NCBI GenBank assembly: GCA_021030905.1
Contig: JAGFMI010000003.1
Span: 682,001-746,000 of the forward strand
DNA from: Pyrenula massariospora
Taxonomy: Eukaryota > Ascomycota > Eurotiomycetes > Pyrenulales > Pyrenulaceae
DNA length: 64,000 nucleotides
Reading direction: 5' to 3'
The translations under genes and the position numbers were made by a program. Under the pieces are notes generated by a model. That model saw nothing but the letters and a program-made list of their open reading frames with translations, made no database searches and had not been told where the DNA came from. Shown piece after piece: positions 54,701 to 64,000 of the stretch (positions are counted from its first letter, which is position 1; each line of letters starts with the position of its first letter).

Positions 54701-55372
54701 ACACGGATACGAGTGCCTGAAGAACGTTAGATGAGCTTTGAATCGATCATTCCAAATCACCTGATGTATGTCCTTCTTGTTTGCTTTCTGGCCAAGCGTG
54801 TCACAATCATCGATATAGGAAATCTGCTGTAACATTTCTCCGATTTGCTTTGCAAATGCCAGATCAGCGCTTGCGAAAGTAATAGCAATCTGTGAAGACA
54901 ATTGTCAGCGATTCATATCCATCGATACATTGAAAAATGCAGAGCGTAATGTTTCATGAGAAGAACTTGCCGCTGTAACGCTGGTGAATACACCGAAAGC
55001 CAATTTTACGGAGGGTTCAAGACCTGTTAGTGGACTCGCCAGGTCTAATGCTAGTTTGAATTTCTCGAGCGGTACTTGTATGGTACGTAGATACTTCACG
55101 CCCCGCAAGAAGGCTGATTCTTGGGTTGCATCTTTTTCAAGCTTCTCAAGTTCTCTGATCAGCCGCTCAACGTTTTTGCCTTTAAGAATAGCAATGTCTA
55201 TGTCTTTGCCAAGACTATCGATCGCTTCACGAAATGCAGCGCTCCAAAGGTCTGAAAAGACAGCCACGTTTCCAATGTTATCACGAAGCGTCGATCGATC
55301 GATAGACACCTGTTCAATGTCGCTTGTATGAACGTAGCTCTGGTCGTTTCGGATTCGAGTTTCATCATCCAT
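51752..55372 (-). CDS. NLR-like STAND protein: Goodbye-like N-terminus, NACHT NTPase, ankyrin-like C-terminus
   Basis: Second receptor-like STAND NTPase. Exons are 55372-54980, 54889-54761, 54716-54491 and 54438-51752, in phase, giving about 1144 aa; the first donor is the least certain. The N-terminal ~130 aa (DLWSAAFREAIDSLGKDIDI; LEKFKLALDLASPLTGLEPS) resemble the fungal Goodbye-like domain found before NACHT. A helical linker follows (YRKILEFYKVAYEILTRKG). NACHT: LAMLGDMGCGKTVAM (Walker A), PIFIVIDGLDECDRES (Walker B), TVLSSRPE. Then RLVHQSVKDFI, the segment after the winged helix. The C-terminal ~450 aa contain weak ankyrin-like repeats (SIGEAVLGNHVDVVEYLLEQ; RGENVLHLASGLCN). It differs from the receptor at 34335-39132 in N-terminal domain and repeat quality, so they are not recent duplicates. 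Confidence 0.83.
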
Positions 55373-56253
55373 GACGCTAGTTGAGTCCCTGGAGATATCG
55401 TTCGCGCCATTGAACAGTAGTGAGCTGCCAGTATATGTCGATTGCGCAGCACGCGATACTGGGCTGTTGATACGATTAGCAAGATCTCACTGGACAGGAA
55501 ATCACCCTCACTTGGTCGTAAGATCTTGTTCTACTTGATTCCTAGGAAGAAGTTGAGCGCTGACGTTGCCCGCAGAATTTGGAGACTTTCCACGAAACCG
55601 ATTTACCCGCTCGGATAGCTTTCGCCGAAAGCTTTCATTTTTTGCTTTTGGCGCCATTCTGTTATCTCAAGAGCTCTACCTGCGCCGTTAGACGGAGTAA
55701 GGTTGAGTGGACCGGCAAGCCCACAGTGGCAATTTCAGTTCAAGGAACTTTTCATAGCACGCCAAGAAAAATGCCCCGCATAAGCCCGAACGTTGATCGG
55801 ATGGACTAAAGGCCCTGCCCCACCTCCCTGTACCATTTACCTCTTGCTTTCTGTTCTCTATCCATCTCCTTCTTCCCGTGTCTATCGACCGTGAAAAAAT
55901 TTGTCACAAACGGTGAGCTGATCACCCATCGTCTACAGCTTCTTCTAAAATACACTTCTAAACCAATCACGGTCAGTACACAGAGGAATACCACATCCTG
56001 TGCCGGGGAATTTAATTTGTTTTTGGTCGGGCGACTTTCAGAGATATGTATTTGGTAATTATCGGTCACTACGCATAGCAATCAGCTTTTCAATGCGGTT
56101 TAAAAGAGAGAGGGTACCTAGCAGTGAGTATGCAGATTGTACTATGATTGACAGTCTTATTGAATAAGTCGCTATCCCCAATTCTGGCCTCCGGTGATTC
56201 TGCGTCACTGATCTTGAATCGTTAGAGATCCTAAGGGAAAAAATTCTTAGAAC
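55373..56253. other. Divergent promoter region, no gene seen
   Basis: About 0.9 kb between the starts of the second NLR-like gene and the DUF7730-type gene. Short frames only. Confidence 0.45.
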
Positions 56254-56994
56254 ATGACTGAAATATCGCCTTCCTCAAGCGACTCCCGTTCCTGGGATCA
56301 TTCAGTGTCGGAATCACTCAAAGCTCCATCCCAGCTAATGCGCTCGGCTTCGATCAATTTTTTTAGCTTGCCAGACGAGGCTCGCGACAACATTTATGGA
56401 AGAGTGCTTATTGTAGCGCATCCGCTCTACCTCTTTCAAGACACAAATTCTCCGGTCCAGCTGTTTGCGCCGGAAAAACCACGTCAATGGCTTGCCTTGC
56501 TGTATACCAACCGACAAGTAAGCAGGGAAGCTAGTGCAGTACTCTATGGAAGGAATAACTTTACTCTTTTGGATACGACACGGCAACAACACCGCCTCCT
56601 GCACGCCTTTTTAGACGGCATCGGACTTGTGAACGCGAGATCGCTGTCTCACTTATGCGTTAACTTCCCGACCATAGAAGGTCAACCCGGAACCTTCAAG
56701 CTTCGGGAGGACAGCTTGCGGAGTTTGAAGCTTCTCCAAGAAAAATGCAGCAATCTAACAATACTGGAAGCTGTCATTGATGACAAAAATTCTACCGGCT
56801 TGGTCAGAACGGACGATGATACCTCACATTTCCCTCGAGAGGCATTATCGCAAGTCGATGTGGAGTTGAAAGCTGTGCCTTCACTAAACAAGATCGTCGT
56901 CAGAGTCTACTACGGAAATCCAATCCCTTCAGTAACGGAAATTATGCAGAGCTTTGGATGGATTGTTCTGCCTGGGGACAGAGACCAATGGTAG
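56254..56994 (+). CDS. DUF7730/2EXR-type fungal protein (F-box-like architecture)
   Basis: Single exon, 246 aa. The first ~30 residues are Ser-rich. The domain begins with FFSLPDEARDNIYGRVL, the typical LPxExRxxIY opening of these F-box-like fungal proteins. It continues with LALLYTNRQVSREASAVLYG and NNFTLLD, where the TNRQVSREAxxxLY box is diagnostic. A helical/strand region follows (LSHLCVNFPTIEG; LRSLKLLQEKCSNLTILEAV) and ends without further motifs. Members are numerous in Pezizomycotina and mostly uncharacterised. No transmembrane or signal segment. Looks intact. Confidence 0.75.
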   Translation: MTEISPSSSDSRSWDHSVSESLKAPSQLMRSASINFFSLPDEARDNIYGRVLIVAHPLYLFQDTNSPVQLFAPEKPRQWLALLYTNRQVSREASAVLYGRNNFTLLDTTRQQHRLLHAFLDGIGLVNARSLSHLCVNFPTIEGQPGTFKLREDSLRSLKLLQEKCSNLTILEAVIDDKNSTGLVRTDDDTSHFPREALSQVDVELKAVPSLNKIVVRVYYGNPIPSVTEIMQSFGWIVLPGDRDQW

Positions 56995-58989
56995 TGGTAG
57001 AGAATTGATAATTCATGACTTTTCTCCACTCTTCCCCACCATGATTGATCTTATATATTTATCTCGTCACTGTCAGCGTGCTCTTTCGGGGTGGCGCACG
57101 TTTTGGACAAGGGCTTGGATATAGATGAGGCTACCGGAAGCTTTCAGGATAGCAAAGAGATAGATGGATTAGCTAGATGGGACGGGAAATGTATCCAGAA
57201 CATCAGACTTTGTACCTACTTTCATGGTCAGCGGCCTCGTTATTGACGGCATATCTGGTACCAATGTTCGGGTTGGACTGCAATATACCTAAATAAATCT
57301 GTCCTTTGCCTCTGAAGAGAAGGAAATGGATTCTCTTGTTTCCAGTCAAGCTCAGAGAATAATCAAGGTTCGCCGTATCGTAGCTTTCGAAGGAGTACTG
57401 TAGCAGAAGCGTGCGTGGCTTAATCGACGTCCCGACGTAGTGAAATACCCTGTGTGGTGGAATAGGTTCAAGGTACCTCGACTTTGGCACGTTTAAGAAT
57501 TATTAAACTCTTAAAAACACCGTTATATTATTAAACTATTAATTTCTTATAATTAATTTTATTAGTTATATAAAAATATAAGGACTTAATTTAATAATAT
57601 TATAGTTAGACTGCGAAATGGATTGGATTAAGCAACCTATTCTAATTAATAATTTATATAGAGCTGTAGGTTATTATTCGCAGTGAGTATAAGAAATATT
57701 ACACGCTCCTCGAATGTTGCAGGCAAGGAAAAAGGGAGCCTTCGAGGAAATGAAGGCATGCTATACCACTATCTATGCTGACATCCTCAGCCCTAGACGA
57801 GACCGTTTCAAAACCTTGTCTTTAGTCGGTGCTAATATCAGCAAGGCTATCCACCTCATATCCATGCTGTACCATCGCGAGGTAGCACATATAAGCGAAG
57901 CTGAATCGCATACACAACTCTCGGATAGCTGAAGCCGAATGCAAGGTCCGTAATTTGGACACAGGACCGCATTTTGTCCATCAGAAACGTAATGATCAGC
58001 ATCGCCTTGCAAATCCCGCAGCCCGCAATTGAAACACAAGGACACGCTTTTAGACGTATTAGGACGGGCGGGCTGGATCGCCTCCTTCGTTGCGTCATGA
58101 CAGTTGTCAAATAGCCAATGAAAAGCAAGCGTATCCCTTATGCGGCACGCGAACTAGGACTACGCCGCTTCCGCCTCATGCATAACATGTGAACTAAGTC
58201 TGCGCCACTTCTGGACTGAGAAGAGTATCGTCCAACAAACAAAGTCTTAACGATTAGTAGCGCTGTGCCGCACGAGCGAGAAGTAGAATTGGTCTCGCTC
58301 CAGAAGATGAGCCGCATCTGGCCATACAGGGGGCATTTCCTGAAGCCTTTGGGATGTTGATCCTGCAGCAGGCATGCCATGCAAGGCTCGCGAGATGTGG
58401 CAAGTTTCGAATTGCTTGATAGACGCAGTCATGAACCACCGATCGAACACTGAAATGGCTGGAGATCCCGAATTCCGACGGAGCGATTTCTGGAGGAACG
58501 CCCATAGGATTAAGTAGCGCACATACTATTAGAAGTGTTCTTAAACTATGACAATGGTAGAGTTCGTTTCCATACTCATTGCGGATCCTAACAACTAATG
58601 AATATGTGTGATTCTCATCAAAAGAACACCGAGCGCAATTGGAATGCATGTTACCTTTCTCCTGCCTTGGCAAATCAGAACCCTAGTCTAGATACGGGAT
58701 CTTACATCCCCAGGGGCTAAATGCAAATTTTAGACTGCGGCCGACATGACGGATCCCTGAGCCTGATTTCTGCCAAAGTGGCAGGTGCTATAGAACCCCA
58801 GTCGTCACAGCAGAGTGGCACAGCCCGCCCTCTGAGTGGTGGACGTCCATGTGTGCTTCTGCTTGATCTTTTCAATGAGAGCTCCAGATATCAACAGCGA
58901 AATCCAATGATTGCTTAGTCGTCGTTATCACCAGCGAGATTGATCGACAGCTTTATCTCTGAACGTAAACACCCACTCGAAAGCGCAAG
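56995..58989. other. Intergenic region containing an AT-rich island
   Basis: About 2 kb with no gene recognised. Frames at 57714-58673 on both strands have no family content. The left part contains the AT-rich block listed separately. Confidence 0.45.
57491..57660. repeat. AT-rich island, possibly a RIP-degraded repeat fragment
   Basis: Abrupt drop in GC, with long runs of TTAATTAAT-type sequence broken only by a short GC-normal segment near 57613-57635. Flanking DNA is of normal composition. TpA-rich islands like this are typical of repeat-induced point mutation in ascomycetes. No element ends or coding remnants are visible, so the origin is not known. Confidence 0.5.
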
Positions 58990-59771
58990 ATGTCTCCCAT
59001 CACCGTTGTCTTTGTGCCTGGATTCTGGGAAGGGCCAGCGCCGTTCGAAGTCATCAGGGCCACTTTGTTGAAGACCTATGGCTACAATTCTTCCGTCATT
59101 GCCAGACCGAGTACTGGACATGCTGCACCAAATAATCCAACGCAGGAGGATGATATCAAAGTTATTCGAGCAACTCTAGAGGTAAGACAAACTGAGAATC
59201 AAGGAGACCGTATGTATAATTCTAATAAGTTCTGATCAACCACGGACATAAAATCGTGCTCGTCTTACACTCGTCAGCCGGCTTCATTGGCACAAACGCA
59301 GTGCCTGGCCTCACGCTGAGCGAGCGCAAGGCCGCAAACCTACCTGGTGGTGTTGGGAGGATTGTCGGAATCATCGCGGCTCTTGTCCGTCCCGATTCAC
59401 TCGATCAGGTCCCGCCCTTCTTTGACGTCCAAGGATTGCGCTACTTCTGTAAAGACCCCAAGGAAGGTCTATTCAATGACATGAGCGACGAAGAGGCAAA
59501 GCCCTGGATAGAGACTCTGCAGTGTGAGCCGGAATTTTTTGCTTGGGATTGTCCACCAAAGTACGGCCCAGAGATATTCGACAAGGTCCCTGCGACTTAC
59601 CTCTTGTGCAAGAACGATAAGATCCAGCCGGTCGAGTTGCAGAAGATGTGGGCTGATGGAGCGCAAGCTAAGGTTACGGAGTGTGATGCTGGACACATGG
59701 TCATTCTGAGTCAGCCGAAGCTTGTGGTCGACCTCGTCAAGGAAGCTGTTGACTCTCTGGCGTCAGATTGA
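58990..59771 (+). CDS. Alpha/beta-hydrolase (salicylate-esterase-like fold); splice junction does not close in frame
   Basis: Small cytosolic alpha/beta hydrolases of this type act on esters or lactones. Exon 1 is 58990-59181, starting MSPITVVFVPGFWEGPAPF, the oxyanion-loop opening (PGFWxGPxxF). The intron 59182-59229 has a strong GTAAGA donor and TCTAAT branch site but a weak AAG acceptor. Exon 2 should read LINHGHKIVLVLHSSAGFIG from 59232; the nucleophile is the second Ser of HSSAG. The acid is probably the Asp of LLCKNDKIQP and the His is in CDAGHMVILSQP. Exon 1 ends in phase 0 while exon 2 needs phase 1, so the obvious splice makes FC then a stop. Either there is a two-base indel at the junction, or a less obvious splice site is used. 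The catalytic triad itself looks intact. Confidence 0.65.
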
Positions 59772-59893
59772 GCCAATGTACAGGGAAGTATTGTTGAATT
59801 AAGATAGAAATGATTACTTGTTTGCTCATCCGAACCCGAGGATCAATATAAGTAGTCTTTGAAACAATAATGACGGTGACTTGAAGCAGTTCC

Positions 59894-60505
59894 ATGAAGG
59901 GCGCCTTTCATGGAAACATCCCACCCATAACCTATGATAGGTTGGTCGACATTTGGGGCTGTCATATCAAGTCTTGCTCTTGCACTCCGCTACATTACAC
60001 GACATTGGGTTCGGCCTTCGAGGATGAAGATCCGGAGAATTCTGGCTCCATGCTTATGCGAAAAATAAGGATTGCTTTCGCGGCATTTCTAGCTCAGGTA
60101 TATGTTTGTTACTAATCACATCAGGAGCATGAGGCTTTGAAAGCGGGTTGGCGCGTTCATCGAGGAATTATCAGGAATCGAAGTCAGGATATGGAGCTGC
60201 ATATTAATCTTCTATCGAGAGATCAAGGCCGAAGCATCTTTGATGCCCGAATATTGTATCCAAGCTTTCTTCAGCAGGTACAGCTTTTGTAACTTTTGTA
60301 ATCACATCCAGAATTGACTGATGAGCGCCTTCACTAAATCTAGAAAATATCCATCGGGGTCATCCAAGTGCCTCTTAGATCCACGGTCTGGCTGCCAGTC
60401 CAAGCAACGGCCCTCGTTCTTGTACAATATCTACTTCATAAGCAATTTAGCCCCTTCGAAATCTCGCGGAAGTCCGACGTTGTTAGACATGCATTTCGCC
60501 CTTGA
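59894..60505 (+). CDS. Small unknown protein, three exons, one possibly ultra-short intron
   Basis: Function not recognised. Segments 59894-60097, 60125-60277 and 60344-60505 all join in phase 0 to give 173 aa (68 + 51 + 54 codons and stop). The first gap is only 27 nt but has a GTATAT donor, a perfect ACTAAT branch box and a CATCAG acceptor. The second gap is 66 nt with ordinary signals. The protein has an early Cys/His cluster (WGCHIKSCSCTPLHY) and a final segment with a hydrophobic stretch (VWLPVQATALVLVQYLL). The coherent phase of three frames argues for a real gene; the small size and lack of a family argue for caution. It sits between the hydrolase and three-TM paralogue B on the same strand. 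Confidence 0.4.
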
Positions 60506-60735
60506 ATTGATTTGAAACATGTGCAACCCTCGCTGACAAAGGTGCTCTTTCGCCCTCGTTCGGCATGCAAGGATATGCAAGAGGACGCGTAAGCCAAGGC
60601 CATCCTTGTCAGCCCCAATAGATTTTCAATATCGACAAGGCCATACTAGTCACCGGAATTTCACAAGGCTTTCAACAACCCGTCTTATCTGCGCCAAATT
60701 TAAGCTCTGCCTCTGTACCAGACATTAAAAGAGAC

Positions 60736-63177
60736 ATGGCGATCCTAGGGCTGACTAGAGATGTCCCGGTCTATATCGGTTTTTGGACGAACTGGTCTCG
60801 AGGTTATATTTTCGGCATAACACTTACTCTTACTCATCGAAACGGAGCTCTTCTTACGGCATTCTTAGCTATCTTTATTACTTTTGTTGGGACAAGCTTT
60901 TGGCGTATTGCAAGCTTTACTTTACACCAATATTTGTCCTCCGAAACATCAAAGGATGGGCTTTATCATCAAACTCAAGCCATTTTACGAAACTCTGAAA
61001 ACGGGACTACCAGTCTTTCTCGTCTTCTCCATATTTGGTGGGCATGGCGTCATAAGGCAAGTCAACCACTTTGTCGAATTTTACCGCTCATTATAACGAC
61101 GGCTTTAATTACATCCTTGTTCGCAGTCGCCAGCATTTTTTCAGCCAGGATTAGCTCAGGTATCAACAATGAGGTACTTGTAGCGGAAAGTTCCTGCGGA
61201 CAACTATATCAAGGGGATCCCAACTTGGTAGACAACAACATGACTCAGAGCATTCTCTACACATGGCAAGCAAAGCAGGCGAACTCATATGCCACCTATG
61301 TCCAGAAATGTTATACCAACACTTCTGAAGCGGATGGTTGTGGATCTTTCATCAAGCAGCAATTAATCAGCACAGTCGATCGTAAAGCACCTTGTCCATT
61401 CACAACAGATATTTGTCGCAGCCAGGATCGGAATATCAAGCTTGACACAGGACCCTTGAGTATTGGATCTGATCTAGGATTAAATGTTCCAGGAAATAGT
61501 CAATCTACATTCAGAGTCATCACGCACTGTGCGCCGTTGAATACAGCTAGTTATAAACAGTCTGTCAATTATTCCAGTGAAATCTCTTACATGAGATACT
61601 TCTATGGTCCTTCACAGGGCCCCGAAGCAATGAAGCTCCCTAATTTTACGTATGAGTTTCAGATACCTTCATTCACCCAGATCAAATGGGAGGATTTTAC
61701 TACGGGCTACCGCGATTATCAGCTTGGGTAGGTGATTCGCGAGATTCTATCTATCAGCTTTCCTCAAACTCCAAAGCTGACCCTGTCAAGGAGTATGGTC
61801 GCATACACTTATGATGGGTCTTTCAGCTCTACTCTTTCAACGTTTGAGCCAATTGATGGCCTGTTGCAAACGTTGAAGGATAGCGATCTGATCCTAGTTT
61901 TTCTATCGGCAAATAGTATTCTGTATCTGAGTGAGGTCGACGACGATTGGTACGCTGCTCATCAAGTTGGCTCTGATTATTATGAAGGTAGCGGGTCAAT
62001 TAATGGATCTATCCACTCATACCTGTCGGACGAGCCCGGATCACCTTTAGGATGTACAGTGCATTTCGAGGCTTGCAGCCCGAATACCTCTCATGAACAG
62101 GACTGCCTCATCTCAGGTGGACAACATGATGTCTTGAGCCCCAATATACCAAAAGACAAAGAAGCATTCGGCGTCATACCATGGGTTTTTAGCAGCTTTC
62201 AAGACATTAATACACTTATTAGCTCCCTATCAACATCTTCTTTATTATCAAGATACAGTCTTGCCCAAGGAATTCAAGGTCCACTGCCAGACGATCAATG
62301 GCAAACAGAGGTTGAATACTGGCATAACATTGGCTTAGTCTCTTTACAGAGTCTCCCAAGCTCCGCTATAGGTCCCGACGATGCAAATATATCTAAATAC
62401 TTCTGGAAGTCTCCAGATTCTGAATTGACTAGACGTCTTTGCAAGAGTGTGGTACGTATGATGGGCTCTTTACTTCACGCCCCTTGACGCTCCATTGATG
62501 CACTTCATTAAAGCACACTTAGGATTTCCTGCCGCGATTACGACATGCTACTTGATCTTTGTTTCAATTATCTTAACTTCTATCCATCTCTGTCTACCTA
62601 GCTGATTTGTCTGCAGAAAATCAGATCCTCATCCTATTCGAATTTCTCCGTACTTGGACTCGTCATCGTTCTAGTCGTCGGCGGCTTTATAATTCTCCTA
62701 GGATACACCCTCGAATCCATCATCGATATCGTTGAGACTCGATTTCGCCGAACACGCAAATATTCACGGCTAGAATGGTCCACCAATGACATTTTGCAAA
62801 CGCAACGTATGGCCCACGAAGAGTGCAACTATGGCTCATGGGAGGACTGCGCCGGCGTTCGGATGGTCCCCGTGACCTCAAAAGGCCAAATGCTTGCAGT
62901 TCTGGATACTAGCGATCCTGATCACCCGCGGCTGAAGGCCCCCTGTACAGCAAACAGCGAGGATGCGGCAGAGAAGATCGAGCCGTCTACTTCCAATGGA
63001 GAGAGCCAGGAAGAGACCGGAGAGGCTAGTGCTGCTCCTTCCAACGATGAAAAACACTCAATGGCAGAGAACCTTGCGCAAATGGAAGAAAGCAGCATTG
63101 CATGGGCCGCCAGCGATCAAACGTTTCCAAGAATGGAGCATCAAAGCATTGCTGCTAGCGGCAAGGATCAAGTCTAA
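60736..63177 (+). CDS. Large three-TM protein of an unnamed fungal family (paralogue B)
   Basis: Paralogue of the gene at 10136-12634. Exons are 60736-61727, 61791-62451 and 62617-63177, giving 737 aa; the first intron (63 nt, GTAGGT donor, AAG acceptor) removes an in-frame TAG at 61729. It starts with MAILGLTRDVPVYIGFWTNWS. TM1 covers ALLTAFLAIFITFVGTSFW and TM2 covers ILPLIITTALITSLFAVASI. A long Cys-rich loop with many NxT/S sequons follows (QKCYTNTSEADGCGSF; CPFTTDICRSQ), then TM3 (SVLGLVIVLVVGGFIILLGY). The tail of about 160 residues is Glu/Ser/Ala-rich. The second intron lies just before KIRSSSYSNFSVLGL, at a site that is uninterrupted in paralogue A. Shared blocks: GFWxNWS, TLTLxHRN, DGLYHQxQAILRN, VDDDWYxAH, LPxDQWQ. 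Role unknown. Confidence 0.78.
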
Positions 63178-64000
63178 AGCCAGTTTTGCCCGCCTAAGAC
63201 GCGTCTTTCTCCAAGCGCGAACCACTAGTAGAATTGAACAGACAGCACGGTATCTCAGAAAGATGGATCTTTTTTCTTACAGAGCATTCTAGCTAACGTC
63301 ATCAGCGTTCAAGATTCAGGGCAATACGTGGTTTGCTCCCGACGCTCAGGTGTCATGGTCATTTACGGTCCTTTGGAAGGTTTGATTACATCTACGGGAC
63401 ACATCTTAGTACCTTGCCAGCGAACATTTCTCCATTGACAAATATGAATAGCATTCGTCTGAACTGATATGTAAGACTTTTATCTAAACAATGTAAAGTG
63501 CTATTACTTCCTAGAAGCGTCCATGCATACTCTAGAATCGATCTTATACATACGCACGTTTCTCGCTCGGGCCAACGTGTAGAATGGCCACGATGCTCAT
63601 CCAGACCTCGCCGTCTGCCTGCGCGGTCTTTGAAGCAATAACGAGCATAAAGGATCTGTACAGCTATCACATGTCCTTTCAAGCTTGTTCATCTTCCATA
63701 TCACTCGCATCCTGCACGAGTTTTGGATAATCGGAGACTCCAAGCGCAAATAGGAAGTTCATAGTCGATGAAGCCAACAAGGCCAGTTGCCCTACCACAG
63801 CACGAAGCCCGACGAGCAAGTAGAAGAGCACAATATATCGCCCGATCCATGACTCGATATCCTGCCTTACACGAGGCTTGCAAGCCGAGCAGCAAAGGCC
63901 CTGGAGGTGAAAAGCTAGGGTAAGGAAAGATCGGTGATGGTAGCTGCCGAGCAGGGGTAAGGATCGGTGACTGTCAGGGATATGAGCTTGGGCGGCTGAG
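63178..64000. other. Right end of window, nothing recognised
   Basis: About 0.8 kb downstream of three-TM paralogue B. Two minus-strand frames (63392-63682 and 63701-63895) have no family content. Confidence 0.4.

Noticed and set aside
61729-61731. In-frame TAG in three-TM paralogue B as evidence of a pseudogene
   Set aside because: A GTAGGT donor at 61728 and a phase-matched acceptor at 61790 remove it, and the other paralogue also needs an intron at the equivalent place.
1-64000. CRISPR arrays, bacterial operons, rRNA genes or intact transposons
   Set aside because: No regularly spaced repeats, no rRNA-like sequence, no reverse transcriptase or transposase blocks; gene style is fungal throughout.

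Overview
The window looks like nuclear DNA of a filamentous ascomycete (Pezizomycotina). Genes are monocistronic and many are cut by 49-75 nt introns with GTRNGT-like donors and CTAAY/CTGAC-like branch sites. HET, NACHT-ankyrin, Zn2Cys6 and DUF7730-type genes are present, as is the fungal mitochondrial motor subunit Pam17. I cannot place it below that level with confidence. Exon coordinates below were joined by hand from open frames, splice signals and phase, so they are models and not transcript data.

Layout. 1-1.9 kb: a metalloreductase cut by the left edge and a Ctr copper transporter, divergently transcribed from a shared promoter with copper-box-like repeats. 2.9-6.9 kb: a broken HET gene facing an intact HET gene. 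8-9.3 kb: a seven-exon TauD/TfdA-type Fe(II)/2-oxoglutarate dioxygenase. 10.1-12.6 kb: a large unnamed three-TM protein whose paralogue sits at 60.7-63.2 kb in the opposite orientation. 15.7-18.7 kb: a Zn2Cys6 transcription factor. 21.8-25.2 kb: a second TauD-like protein and a diverged protein kinase. 26.7-32.4 kb: a Cys-pair protein and a small zinc-ribbon protein. 34.3-39.1 kb: a NACHT-ankyrin NLR-like receptor. 40-51.3 kb: a core-looking block with PAM17, an NRPS-like A-T-TE synthetase of the arylpyruvate-dimerising type, a FAR-17a/AIG1 membrane protein and a methyltransferase. 51.8-55.4 kb: a second NLR-like receptor with a different N-terminal domain. 56.3-63.2 kb: a DUF7730-type gene, an alpha/beta hydrolase with a frame problem, a small unknown gene and the second three-TM paralogue.

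How it fits together. The window mixes conserved housekeeping genes with accessory genes linked to non-self recognition (HET, two STAND/NLR proteins, possibly the kinase and the three-TM pair) and metabolism (two dioxygenases, the NRPS-like enzyme). I see no operon-like unit or complete secondary-metabolite cluster. The NRPS-like gene lacks the aromatic aminotransferase that usually accompanies this class. The most unusual pattern is compositional: the core-looking genes (TF, PAM17, NRPS-like 3' half, FAR-17a, methyltransferase) appear C-rich at third positions and then switch to G-rich over the last ~200-300 nt before the stop, while the accessory genes do not.
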